DNA of 64,000 nucleotides, from contig CP021220.1 in assembly GCA_003999685.1 (NCBI GenBank), positions 2,914,001 through 2,978,000 of the forward strand. The letters are read 5' to 3'. The notes beneath the pieces were generated by a model. The model was not told the origin of the DNA, did no database searches, and worked only from the letters and a program-made list of their open reading frames with translations. Origin of the DNA: Taiwanofungus camphoratus (lineage: Eukaryota > Basidiomycota > Agaricomycetes > Polyporales > Taiwanofungaceae). The position numbers and the translations under genes were made by a program. This document shows, in pieces, positions 47,640 through 57,798 of the stretch (positions within the stretch are counted from its first letter, which is position 1; each line of letters opens with the position of its first letter).

Positions 47640-47783
47640 TCTCTGCCCGAGCTACTTGAGTTGCTATCAAGTCACTGGGCTGCAATTATTGACATATGCG
47701 ACTGAACTATGCTTTCTTACCATCGAGACGGAACTCTAGTAAGTATTAGTAACATCAATATGTCACATTGTTTTACGGGTAGG

Positions 47784-47800
47784 TCACGTGAGTCACGTGA
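47784..47800. promoter_or_regulatory. Paired TCACGTGA E-boxes between DUF4246 and ESS1
   Basis: Two perfect palindromic octamers TCACGTGA lie at 47784-47791 and 47793-47800, spaced by a single base, centred in the 237-bp divergent promoter. CACGTG is bound by bHLH factors such as Cbf1-type proteins. Either gene could be the target. Confidence 0.6.
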
Positions 47801-47876
47801 AATGTGATCACACGGAGGGTCGATCGCTACGTCTTCACTCCCGAGTCGCAGGACTTGATCTTCTAACGCAGTCAAC

Positions 47877-48566
47877 ATGGTATGTCTACCATCTCCCAGA
47901 CTGTATCCTATCTACGATTCAGTAACTGTAATTTACTCTTTCTCAGTCGTTCCCATGGGAAGTCCGCATTTCCAACTCACGTAAGATCCCCTACTTTTAT
48001 GATACTCAGTCTGGACAATCTTCATGGGATCCGCCTGCGGAACTCACGCAAGAGCAAATCAACGCTCTCCCTGGTGCAAAGGAATATCTGCTTGGTGAGG
48101 GTGCGGATGGACGCCCTGCTCAGGTTCGCGCCAGCCATCTACTGGTGAAGCACCGTGGTAGCAGGAGGCCGAGTAGCTGGAAGGAGGTACGCGTTCGCCC
48201 GTCCTAGCGCTGACGAGTTACATTCTTACCTTATTGTATGTAGGCGAATATTACACGCTCTAAAGAGGAAGCTATTGTCATGTTGCAACAATACGCTGCG
48301 CAGATTGACGGTTCACCGGAGAAATTTGCGGAACTTGCCCGTGAACATTCTGACTGTTCCTCGCACGCAAATGGTGGTGACTTAGGATTCTTTAAGCCGG
48401 TAGGCCAATTGTTTTCTGGTCAATCGTCTCGATAAGGTTCTGATTTCCCATCAAGGGCCAAATGCAGAAACCTTTTGAAGATGCTACATACGCGCTGAAT
48501 CTTGGTCAGATCAGTGGGGTTATCAGCACAGATAGTGGTGTGCACCTCATTCTGAGGACTGCATAA
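47877..48566 (+). CDS. ESS1: Ess1/Pin1 phospho-specific prolyl isomerase
   Basis: Ess1/Pin1 twists pSer/pThr-Pro bonds, notably in the RNA polymerase II C-terminal domain. The first coding exon is only the ATG (47877-47879); the next opens [20 protein letters not shown] then [10 protein letters not shown], a WW domain with both tryptophans. The parvulin domain follows: [20 protein letters not shown] (with the basic RR pocket that binds phosphate), [20 protein letters not shown] (catalytic Cys), [20 protein letters not shown] and [17 protein letters not shown]. About 175 residues, full length for the family. Four or five introns. Confidence 0.95.
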
Positions 48567-48890
48567 ACCCTTGGGTAAACAGGCGGAATCAAAGTGGGTG
48601 CAAAATGTACGATATATCACAATTCGGTGGAACGGTCAATTACAATTGTATACTGTGTTCAATGACATGCAGGTCAACCTATATGAGTCTATTTACCTTC
48701 CAATATGTATGGGCCAAATGGAACATAAAATCATAAAACTCTTAACATTTGGAAGACCGATTTTCGCCTGCACACTTGCAGCATCTATTCCATGAGGGAC
48801 TCTAGTGTCACACGTCATGAATTGATATCATGCACAGGATGTCTGATCTAGCATAAGAGCATTTCTATTGCAAGGATGTTGACGACCATT
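48567..48890. other. Convergent spacer between ESS1 and the Zn2Cys6 regulator
   Basis: Only 3' UTR-like, AT-rich sequence is seen here; no gene. Confidence 0.5.
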
Positions 48891-51800
48891 TCAGAAACCC
48901 AGTTGTTCAACGAAGGCTTGCCAAGTCGCGTCTAATACAGGAGGACCCGGCTCTGTTGGGAACGTCTGTGTACTGAATATGTCTTCAAACATGTCAGGTG
49001 CAGACTGTGGCTGAGCCTGCGAGCCCGACGGCAAGTCGAAATTGAATAGCGACAAGTCTGCCGATTCTAAACCCTCGAATGCGCGCAAGTCATGCATAAT
49101 CGTGGGGTGGATGATTTCTGTCGGGAGGGGGACAACCGGTGGCGCGACCGTGACGGAGTTCACACGGGCAGTCTCAAGCGTGCACGCAGTGGGGACTTCT
49201 TGAGTAGATGCCAAGAGATGAGTCTTGCCTCCAAGACGGTCAAGTTCATGAGCAGCCATCACGGCATCGTTCTGTGACTGGCTCTTGTTCATAGTTTCGT
49301 GGCCTTGCCTGCGCAGCTTGTGAACGACGTCCTATATAATGTGTTTTCTTATGTTCAGACAATCAACTGCAATAAAAACAGATATCTCGTTACCAGATTG
49401 TTGGAAGCTATCTGACAAGTGCATGCAGCTTGCTCAAATAAGTCACAGAGGGTGTCTAATTCCGTCAGCGAGGAGGACGCCAGGGGTGATGAGGGTGCAC
49501 GAGTGACAAGCAGGCACATCACGATCTACATTCTGTCATCAGCGTATACAATCGTGAGAAAGCTATCGCAATACATACTCCTCCGGCCAGGCACTGTGAC
49601 CAAATTATGCCAAGCCTCGAAGCGACAACACCAGCATGCTTGTAGCTTTCCTTGGCTCCTTCGATGACTCTCCATGCAGAACGATAGATAGCCATGACTG
49701 ACGGCCCATATCTATGCCTCAGAAGATCTTGCGGCTGCTCGCTCAAGGCTTGGACGAAGAAAGGGCGGTGAAGACTTAACAATGCTGCATAGGAGGAATG
49801 CGCTCGAAAAGACTATCATATTCATCTAGAACATTGTGACAGACTCACTTGATTCTTTACAAGACATCAACAAGTATCTTTGCATGAATATAGGAGTACC
49901 GTGGGGTGGTTCCTCTGCTTGCCCACACTGAGGTCGCAGGTGGTCAGGTATGGGAAAATCACGGATTTTTCTGTCAAACTCTAGGACTATAGAGTATTGT
50001 GGTGTTTTAGCCCCGAAGGTTGTACTTATAACAGAGTGCAATAGTCTTGTATATTGCCATGTCCAGTGGTGAACTGTAAGAAATCTCAATACCATCATCA
50101 AGGATAGATAAGCTTCACGCAATACTCACAACCCCATTCTTTACATCCCTGTTCATTGATTTTCTCATCCGGGTCTTTGGGAAATTCGCAGTCGACGAAA
50201 CTCAATGATATGCTGGGAGGCCTCCCGAACCCAAAACTCTGTAGAACGCCACTGAACGGCCAGCTTAGGGGCAGCCTAGAATTGACTTACAATCCAAGTA
50301 TCTTGCATGAAAAGCTGCCAAAATACGCGACCCCGTCTCTGCCGAGCATCTTCGTCGAGCTTCCATCTAGAGCCATTCAGATCTGGAAATTCAAAATCAA
50401 TTCAAGACCTTTATGATCGACGATGTTCGATCTCACGCAATCCTATCTATAAGAATAGTCAGGAAAGCGTTCAATACATAAAAAGTCACAAGAGGTCACG
50501 TACACTGTGCCCAAGTTTGACAGCAAAGCCAATGAGTAACCATGCTTTATGTGAGGCCGAATGTGCGGGTTCGCAGTCGCTCATCTCTAAGTACTGCGCC
50601 ATGTAGATCTGGGGAGTAAGATAAACAATCAGTACTATGCTCGGATTGTGGCTGATGGTCACAGACGCACCACGCATTGGACTGATGTCAAGGTAGTATC
50701 TTGAAGAGGCGGTGCGCATCTCAGACAGAGCCGTGCTAGCAGGTAATATTCATGGGCTTCGACGGAATATGAAGGAAGCTTCGGGTCAAACAAAGTTGCG
50801 AGGGCGAATACCATGAACAACAACGACATGGCATGAGCCCTTGCAAGATCACACCCCGCCTCGCTATTACATCAGTAAGTAGGGAAGCCCCTAATAGATG
50901 GTCTGTATGGACCCACGGAATCGACCGATAGATAGAGCCCATTATCTCATCAAATAATTCCACCCGTGGTATGGGCCACCATCTGGTAAACTCAACTGTC
51001 AAATTGCAGCTTTGAGTGGTCCCCACTCACATATACTGTCCGTATTCCAGAAAAACCTCGCACAAATGGCAAGCCTGCGACAGTGTTGGCATCATACCCT
51101 TTATTTCTCCAAAAACCGGGATGCTTTCACAGGGAACATCCAGCTCCATATTTGCTTCCCGGAAGAGCTCTGCAGAGACATGTGGAAACATGTTGATTGT
51201 CGAGAGTCGACTTCTCGCGGGTGCCTGCATACAAGTCAATCCGACCCTATGACCAAATTGTAAGCGCATGGTTCTCACATGTATTAGGTACTACAGGAAC
51301 CATATGTAAAACTAAGTCCCAGTCAAAATTGATTAGAGTTGTGTGGACACACCTCAGATCGCGAGGTCTGTCCGAAGAACCTTGATTCACCTCGCAGGCC
51401 GAGGGTGAGGGTCCCTGAAGTAACAAATGAGGATGGAGGACAATATGCGCAATGGTAGTACGGCACCAAATGAATCCAGTATCTCCTCATCTTCCTGTGA
51501 CAGTAATGGACCATCTGGTGGATAGCTGCTTGGTCGCTCCAGGTTTGCTTGCATGGACTCATCTCGAAGTAGAGGATGTGGTTCGTCGCAGACCACTGCT
51601 TGCAAAGTCCTTAGCGCATCCTCAAGTGCCGCCGAACGGTTTTGAAGACATTCGATCTTCTTATGAAGCTCCTCTGCGTCGGCGAGCGCCAATCTAGAGG
51701 AGGATTCGAACCCTGTGTCACGTCATAAGCGTCGTAGGAACTCACCGATTCCCCTTCCCCGTTGTCAGAGACCCTATGCACTGTTGCGTGAGGACCGTGC

Positions 51801-52139
51801 GCGAGCAAAAAGAGTGTCACTGTCACCTTCCGGGCAAATTGCAGCACAACCCCTCTTTACGCAAGTCTCACATGGTACCTGGCACGCATCGAAAAGTAGA
51901 ACTGCCATTCAGCCACTGCGACACATCAACCGAGGGAGGCGAATCTACCTTTCGGTCGCACCGAAGCTTCAGGCTTGATGGAATGTCAAGTATTCAGAGG
52001 TCTGCCAAATGAACTTGACCTCAGGACGTACCGCCGGCACTCCGCGCAAGAGACAGGAACACGTCCAGGCCGTTTTCTCTGTCTAGGTTCCCCGCTCGCT
52101 TTGTCTTTCTCGGAGGGCGTAGGTGCCATTACTCAACCT
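48891..52139 (-). CDS. Zn(II)2Cys6 fungal transcription factor
   Basis: The first exons encode MAPTPSEKDKASG, a basic patch (RQRKRPGRVPVS), then the binuclear zinc cluster CAECRRLKLRCDRKVPCETC with VKRGCAAICPEG (C-x2-C-x6-C-x5-C-x2-C-x8-C) across three exons. A coiled-coil dimerisation helix (ADAEELHKKIECLQNRSAAL) comes next. Many small exons between 51400 and 49300 give the fungal-specific middle homology region, including LEFDRKIRDFPIPDHLRP, FMQRYLLMSCKESS, LSLHRPFFVQALSEQPQDLL and GPSVMAIYRSAWRVIEGAKE. The acidic end (LSLFNFDLPSG; FEDIFSTQTFPTEPGPPVLD) looks like an activation domain. The start ATG 52139 is set by the zinc cluster. Exon borders in the middle are approximate. Targets are unknown. 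Confidence 0.9.
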
Positions 52140-52298
52140 TCAACGTGCTGCTCTATGGTAATGTTGCTCGATACTAAAAAGTGATGATTCAGCAAAAAGA
52201 AAATTGGATTTATACTAAGCACTTTATTCGAGCGCCCGTTCAGTTTCAGGATCAACTGCCTTGGCGCCGGTAACAGAAATTGACAATGACCACTACTA

Positions 52299-52619
52299 TG
52301 CCTCACCGGGGGAGTCGGCACCCCCTAGAATTCTGCACCCGCGTGATATCTGACTTAGACACTGTCATTTCCCTTAGGAATTTCATGTTAACCTAGGTTT
52401 TTCTATATCTGCTTTCATTTCGAGCTTGAACAAAAGCACACGGATCAGTCGTTGAGTATTCCCTTCTTCTGAGCATTTGCAGGCCATTGATACGCCTATG
52501 ATCACGGTCATGCCTCAGACGCATCCGAGGTTGGTTTTGCAGCGGTCCCTCAAGTCGGCACGTGTGACAGCGGTGTTACTTCTGCGACTTCTAGGGGGTG
52601 CCGACTCCCCAGTGAGGCA
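52299..52619. mobile_element. MITE-like non-autonomous DNA element (copy B)
   Basis: Terminal inverted repeats: left 52299-52330 (TGCCTCACCGGGGGAGTCGG then CACCCCCTAGAA), right 52589-52619. Reverse-complemented, the right end differs only by one C/T change and one missing G. The body is 321 bp and non-coding. The base context CTACTATGCC at the left tip and the subterminal GTAACACCGCTGTCACA (right side, reversed) match copy A at 16600-16946. No clear target-site duplication is visible. It sits about 160 bases upstream of the Zn2Cys6 start codon. Confidence 0.65.
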
Positions 52620-54203
52620 GTAAATGGTATTCGGGAGCAGCAAATATGCTAGTGCTATAACCGACCGTTCAAATAACTATGATCAAGATGAGAATATACT
52701 TTGATTTCAAGTCTTAGAACACGTGAGAACGTCAGCATAAGCGCAGAACGCGCTCGTCGTGAACGTTTGAACGGCGAAAGTCTCGGCCGGGCTCGAGGAC
52801 CGACATCGACAGAGCCTGAGGGCGCAACAAAAAGGCCGAGTCAAGAACACGGAAAAGTAATGTTCCAACACGGTACTAGTATGACAACAGGACGTACACG
52901 ATTTATGGAAGGCCATTCATCGGCATCATGCAGACAGTCTGGAGTAGTTCATCCTGTGGGCAGAGACGTAGCCGAGGTTGTGGAAATATACAGTCCGAGG
53001 AAGTCAAGAGACAACATCAAAGTTTCGAAGTTCATCACAAAATTACGACGCAGGTGCCTTCTATGCCAATGGGCTGTGGACGTCTTATCTAGACCAGAAC
53101 GGCATCTGTAGTGAGGATGTGAAAATGGAGCTGATAGGACATTTGTGCTAATGGTGCATAGAGAGGTTCGGAAGAAGGGGTTTCAAGGAAACATGTCTCC
53201 CATACACAGATGTCTCCGGGATTGAGTTTAATATGTGACAATCGGCCCGGGAGTGTGCCAGGCTGGGACACGTTGAAGCATGGGTTTTCTTCTTCGGTTC
53301 CAAGAATCGGGATTCAAGTGTTGAAGGAACATGTGATATGGGGTCTGAGCAAGTCGTTTACCATAGTTGAAAGGCGATGACAGGCGGCCATGTCTTGCTG
53401 AATGGCACAGGGGGTAACGATGCTCCATACAAAGACAGCTTGCCTCGGACGATAAAAAAAATTGTACTTAGGGGAGGAAGATTTTAGCACGCGAGAGTGA
53501 GCTTACAGCCACCGCCGCCGACGCGGTGATGAGCAGGTCAAATAAGGCAGGTATTATGGGCGGCGGTTACAGCCTTGCCGGCGTCGTCTAGGCATGCTTC
53601 AACTCGACGACCGAGCGCGACCAGTGTGCTTGCATTTCCAACAGCGGAACGATGAGCTCGCTATCGCTTTGGGCCTTACTGAACGACACTCTCAGCTCAT
53701 GCTACTTTGATAAACCTGGCAACAACCATGGACTGTGTACTGCCCTACTAGTAGCCGTGTTTCCGATACACGGAGTCCCTGGCCGCGAACGTCCGACGAC
53801 CGAGTCGCCCACACGGTGACACCGCCATATTTCGGAGATCATCGACCCCGAGATGATGTATGGGAATTAGGTCCCTTGAATGCTTCTCGATGAATGGAAG
53901 CTGTGATTTATAGGCCAACTGGAGCCTGTGCGCGCGACGAGAAGCCGCAATAGCCATGCCGGATTTAGGTTCGACCAAGACGGTTGTTGTCTTTCGGTCG
54001 TGCTCACTCCCATAGGCGACTCCGACCCATGACTGTCTTCGTGTACCATTCAGGGTTCCTGCATTCCGCATTGCAATGACATTTCAGCGCCTGCCCGGCA
54101 GTCCAATTGGCCAAATCCCGCCGAGTGCTGATCCAGGTAGCTGAAGCTTGTGTCAGTCCAACTCCATCTGATATGGGTCGGTTTCGCTAGATGTCACGGA
54201 TTC

Positions 54204-54210
54204 TATAAAT
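54204..54210 (+). promoter_or_regulatory. TATA box that decides the DUF2235 start
   Basis: TATAAAT overlaps an in-frame ATG at 54209. Transcription from this box should begin some 30 or more bases downstream, so that ATG would be outside the mRNA, and the next in-frame ATG at 54275 (context CCAGCATGGCC) is the better start. Confidence 0.55.
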
Positions 54211-54274
54211 GAGTGCTGTTTCAATCTTCGAACTTCTTCCCTACTCCTCCTGTCATTCGCTTACCCTCGCCAGC

Positions 54275-56366
54275 ATGGCCGTCCCCATGTCCCGCGAATG
54301 CTCAACTTCGAGCTCGAACTTTTCTGCAAGCCCAAGCTTCAGAACATCACCACCTCCAAGCTACGACAATACTCCCTTCACTACTCCAAGCCATTCCTAT
54401 ATCCGCCATACCACCGCGAATGGTGGTGTCGACAACGATGTCATTCCTCCACCTTCAGACTGCAAGCCGCGAACTCTTGTGCTGTGCTTCGATGGGACCG
54501 GAGATCAATTCGACGCAGATGTAGGCTCACATTCTATTGTAGTTGGTCGGGGATGCTCATCTTTTTTGTTGATCGGTCGCAGAATTCGAATGTTGTCCTA
54601 CTGTTTTCCATGCTCAAGAAAGACACGCCTCACGAACAGTTGGTCTATTACCAGGTACGTTTTCTAGTTGTATCAGGTTTGTCCCGTCTGAGCCATTCTG
54701 ATTCCAACTGCTATTGTTGCTGTGTCGATCACAGGCGGGCATCGGAACGTATACTATTCCCCAAGTTGCCACGCCTGTCATGGCCAATATCTCAAAGACT
54801 CTTGATGAGATGATCGCGTGGAATCTTGATGCACATGTAATGGGTCGGTCCTTATATCACCTTATTGTTGACTTCCTTCGTTTAAACGACTCCTCTTGTA
54901 GGTGGATACGACTTTCTCATGTCAAATTGTATGCCCGAATTTGTTCTGAGACTCGTAGATGGAGTTGACTCTTGACTCTGTGATCGACACTTCGCAGATG
55001 AAGCAGGTGACAAGATCTGCTTGTTCGGCTTCTCTCGTGGAGCTTATACTGCACGCGCCCTTGCTGGGATGATTCATAAGGTGGTCTGAATGCATTGTTG
55101 TCCGTATTTTTGACATAGCTGACAGATTCTCCACACTAGGTCGGCCTCCTTCCGAGATGTAATCACCAGCAAGTGCCATTTGCCTACAAGATGTTCACGC
55201 GCACGGATCAGATCGGTTGGGATCAGTCGAAAGCGTTCAAAAAAGCATTCTCCATGGACGTTGATATTGACTTTATCGGAGTGTGGTATGCATCAGTCTC
55301 TGTTTTATACTCCATATTTTAACATGTTGGTGCTTTTGCAGGGATACAGTCTGTTCTGTGGGGCTCGTCCCCCGCACGTTACCGTTCACTTCGTCTAATA
55401 CTGCCATCAAAATATTCAGGCACGCCCTCTCCCTAGATGAACATCGCGCCAAGTTTAAGGCGAATCACTTCAACTGGGTCACAGAACGTGAACACAACCT
55501 AGGCGTTCAGCCGGGTGACATGCCGAAGTCAAGGGTGAATAAGGTCGCTAAGCCTCATGCTAAGAAGTCTCTGAGCGAGATGGAGCGTCAGATGGAGTTG
55601 CAATTTTTAGCTGATGAGGACCACAAGAATGAGACAGACGTGCTGGAGGTATGGTTTGCTGGTTGTCATTGCGGTAGGTGTCTGGTCCATACCCGCGAAG
55701 TCATGTCTTGGCGGAGCTAGTGTCACTGAGCTCATTCTTACATCTTCTTTTGATAGATGTGGGAGGAGGCTCTGTCCCGAATTCCAGTAGGCATAATCTC
55801 GCGCGGATCCCACTGCGATGGATGATTCGTCAATGTTTCGAGACGAACACAGGCATCCGCTTCCACGCTGAGCTCCTGAAGAAGGTCGGCCTTGACCCTG
55901 AGGCTCTCTACCCTGAAGTTAAGAAACGCCCGCCTGCGATTTATACGATGCCATTAGCTAGCTATGACCAAACCGACCACAACCAGGACAACTCTACCCC
56001 CCTGACTGAGGAGGAGGAAGATGCAATTGATTCGCTGTGTACTATATACGATCAGTTAAAACTCGCACCATACTGGTGGGTCCTCGAGGTACTACCGATG
56101 GAGTATCGCCACCAGAACAGAGACAGGGAGTGGGAGAATTACATTGGGTGAGTTACGGCATACCTAATACCGTTTACGAGATAGACTCATGATCGGCGTT
56201 TTACAGAGTCAACCTGGGGCGTGGTAGGAAAGTTCCGAAGCACTTGCCGTTCAACATCCATCGGAGCGTGGACATCCGTTTGAAGGCTGGGAAAGTCCTT
56301 GAGGGCGGTCCATACAAACCTAACGCGTCTTGGCCGAGCGATCTTGAATATAAACTCGTCGATTGA
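54275..56366 (+). CDS. DUF2235 alpha/beta hydrolase (Tle1-like domain)
   Basis: DUF2235 is the catalytic domain shared with type VI secretion phospholipase Tle1; fungal members are probably cytosolic lipases or esterases of unknown substrate. A Ser/Pro-rich N-terminus is followed by PRTLVLCFDGTGDQFDAD, NSNVVLLFSMLKKDTPHEQL, QAGIGTYTIPQVATP and the nucleophile elbow ICLFGFSRGAYTARALAGMI (G-x-S-x-G). Then DFIGVWDTVCSVGLVPRTLP (Asp region), FRHALSLDEHRAKFKANHF, DVLEVWFAGCHCDVGGGSVP with an intron before DVGGG, and ARIPLRWMIRQCFETNTGIR (family end block). The Ser, Asp and His elements are in place. Ten or so exons, about 570 residues. Confidence 0.9.
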
Positions 56367-57798
56367 GCGTATTCACCAGTTCGCCGCCACTTTGCAAAAG
56401 CTCATTTGCATTACCCTTTCTTGGTCTGACAAGTTCCCGTCCTTGTACTTATCTTTATCCAAATAAATTTGTAATGCACGAGTATGAATTGCGATGACAA
56501 TGCGGACACAAGCCTCCGTATCAATCCATTTGAGGGAATGCATGGTGCTGGGCCGTTACGGTGGAATAAGCGCAGGTGATAGACGGGCGCTCTTGACTTT
56601 TCATAGCCTAATGCCAGTACCACGTCGTCGATTGAGGGTATCCGGTCTAAGCTAGTGAACTCTGTTAAGCACTACGGCTATCTGTCTAGGTGTTGTACTC
56701 TTTCATCGATACCAACCGGTAAATGAACACACGTCCGAGCTTATTTGGTTTCGATAATCCTTCTAAACGCATGATCACAGTGATGTCGAGACGGCCCCGT
56801 TCAAGTCCAGTTGCGTTCATCCAGACGAAGCCCTGTTTGTTATCGTGGCAGTGTTACGTATCCTAAATGCATCTGCCAATACCTTGTCGAAGTCAATACC
56901 CCGTCTGGTGTCAGATACGGATATCATGAGGCACGAAGGTTGAAGGAAGTATCTGGTCTGCCTGGGAGACTTCGTCCAGTGCGGTTTGATCGGGTTGTCC
57001 TCACTTTGCAACTGCTTGTTGCAGGGCTCTCGTACATTTGCATAATGACAGTGCATGCTATGAACTCTGCGCGATGGATTATACGAATACTTCTAGAGCC
57101 CGAGGTATGTGACAGCGCCTCACGGCCGCAGCATGTTGGCAATGGAAACCTGCGCTTCCCCATGTTCCGTATTGATCTCACGGTATTTGACGGCTCGCTT
57201 CTATCTTCAGGTCATCACAAATACGCCGCATAGCTACTGAGTGGTACGACTTCGACCTGACATTTCAAAACATCTCTTTGATAGAAGCGTAGCCCTAGCT
57301 TCTGGAGGTCTGGAATTTCATCATGGTATTGAACCTCCAATATTTATATCTCATTCAACTCCATACACAATGTGCTATAGCAAGCCTTCAAATGCTCAGA
57401 TGCTCCGAGAGGTGATACGAACACCGAGTTCTCGCTACTGAATACAACAATACATTGACTAGGCACCAAACTGATTTGATTTGTACAATTTGGAACCCAT
57501 CACCAATCACCTCCTATCCGGGCGTTGGGCGGATTTTGCGGCACCTATGATACAAGGTGGGCCATCCAGTAACGTAGTTCATTGAGCAATGGCCTGACAA
57601 CAGATGCGCGGGCCGCCAGGTGCCTCATGCCGGGAAGGTCAAGGCACCGAAATATTCCTACAATTGTGATTCTTTGGCCTTGGAAGTCGTGTGGGAGAAC
57701 GCAGGATGGACCAACTTACGGAACATTCTGGACAAGTGAAATAGATAAAAGGCCTTGGTGCCTCTGTTCTACAGCTCTTCTTCTTCTCCCCGTCAAGC
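56367..57798. other. Intergenic region between DUF2235 and the P450
   Basis: I see nothing I can support as a gene in 1.4 kb. An open frame at 56811-57233 on the plus strand has a short hydrophobic stretch but no family features. The right end is the P450 promoter, ending in a pyrimidine run before its ATG. Confidence 0.5.

Larger units (their letters stand above)
52140..54274. other. Gene-poor region with a MITE-like element
   Basis: Beyond the inverted-repeat element at 52299-52619, two open frames (52701-53111 plus; 53748-54071 minus) have no recognisable features and are not called. The stretch probably holds the promoters of the two flanking genes plus degraded sequence. The TATA box at 54204 is listed separately. 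Confidence 0.5.

Noticed and set aside
52701-53111. A basic 136-codon open frame next to MITE-like copy B
   Set aside because: Composition is Arg/Ser-rich but shows no domain, start context or splice pattern; could be random.
56790-56826. A tRNA T-arm-like GTTCAAGTCC
   Set aside because: The flanking bases do not pair into a T stem and no acceptor or anticodon arm could be found.
56811-57233. A 140-codon open frame upstream of the P450
   Set aside because: One hydrophobic patch only, and an equally long frame on the opposite strand.
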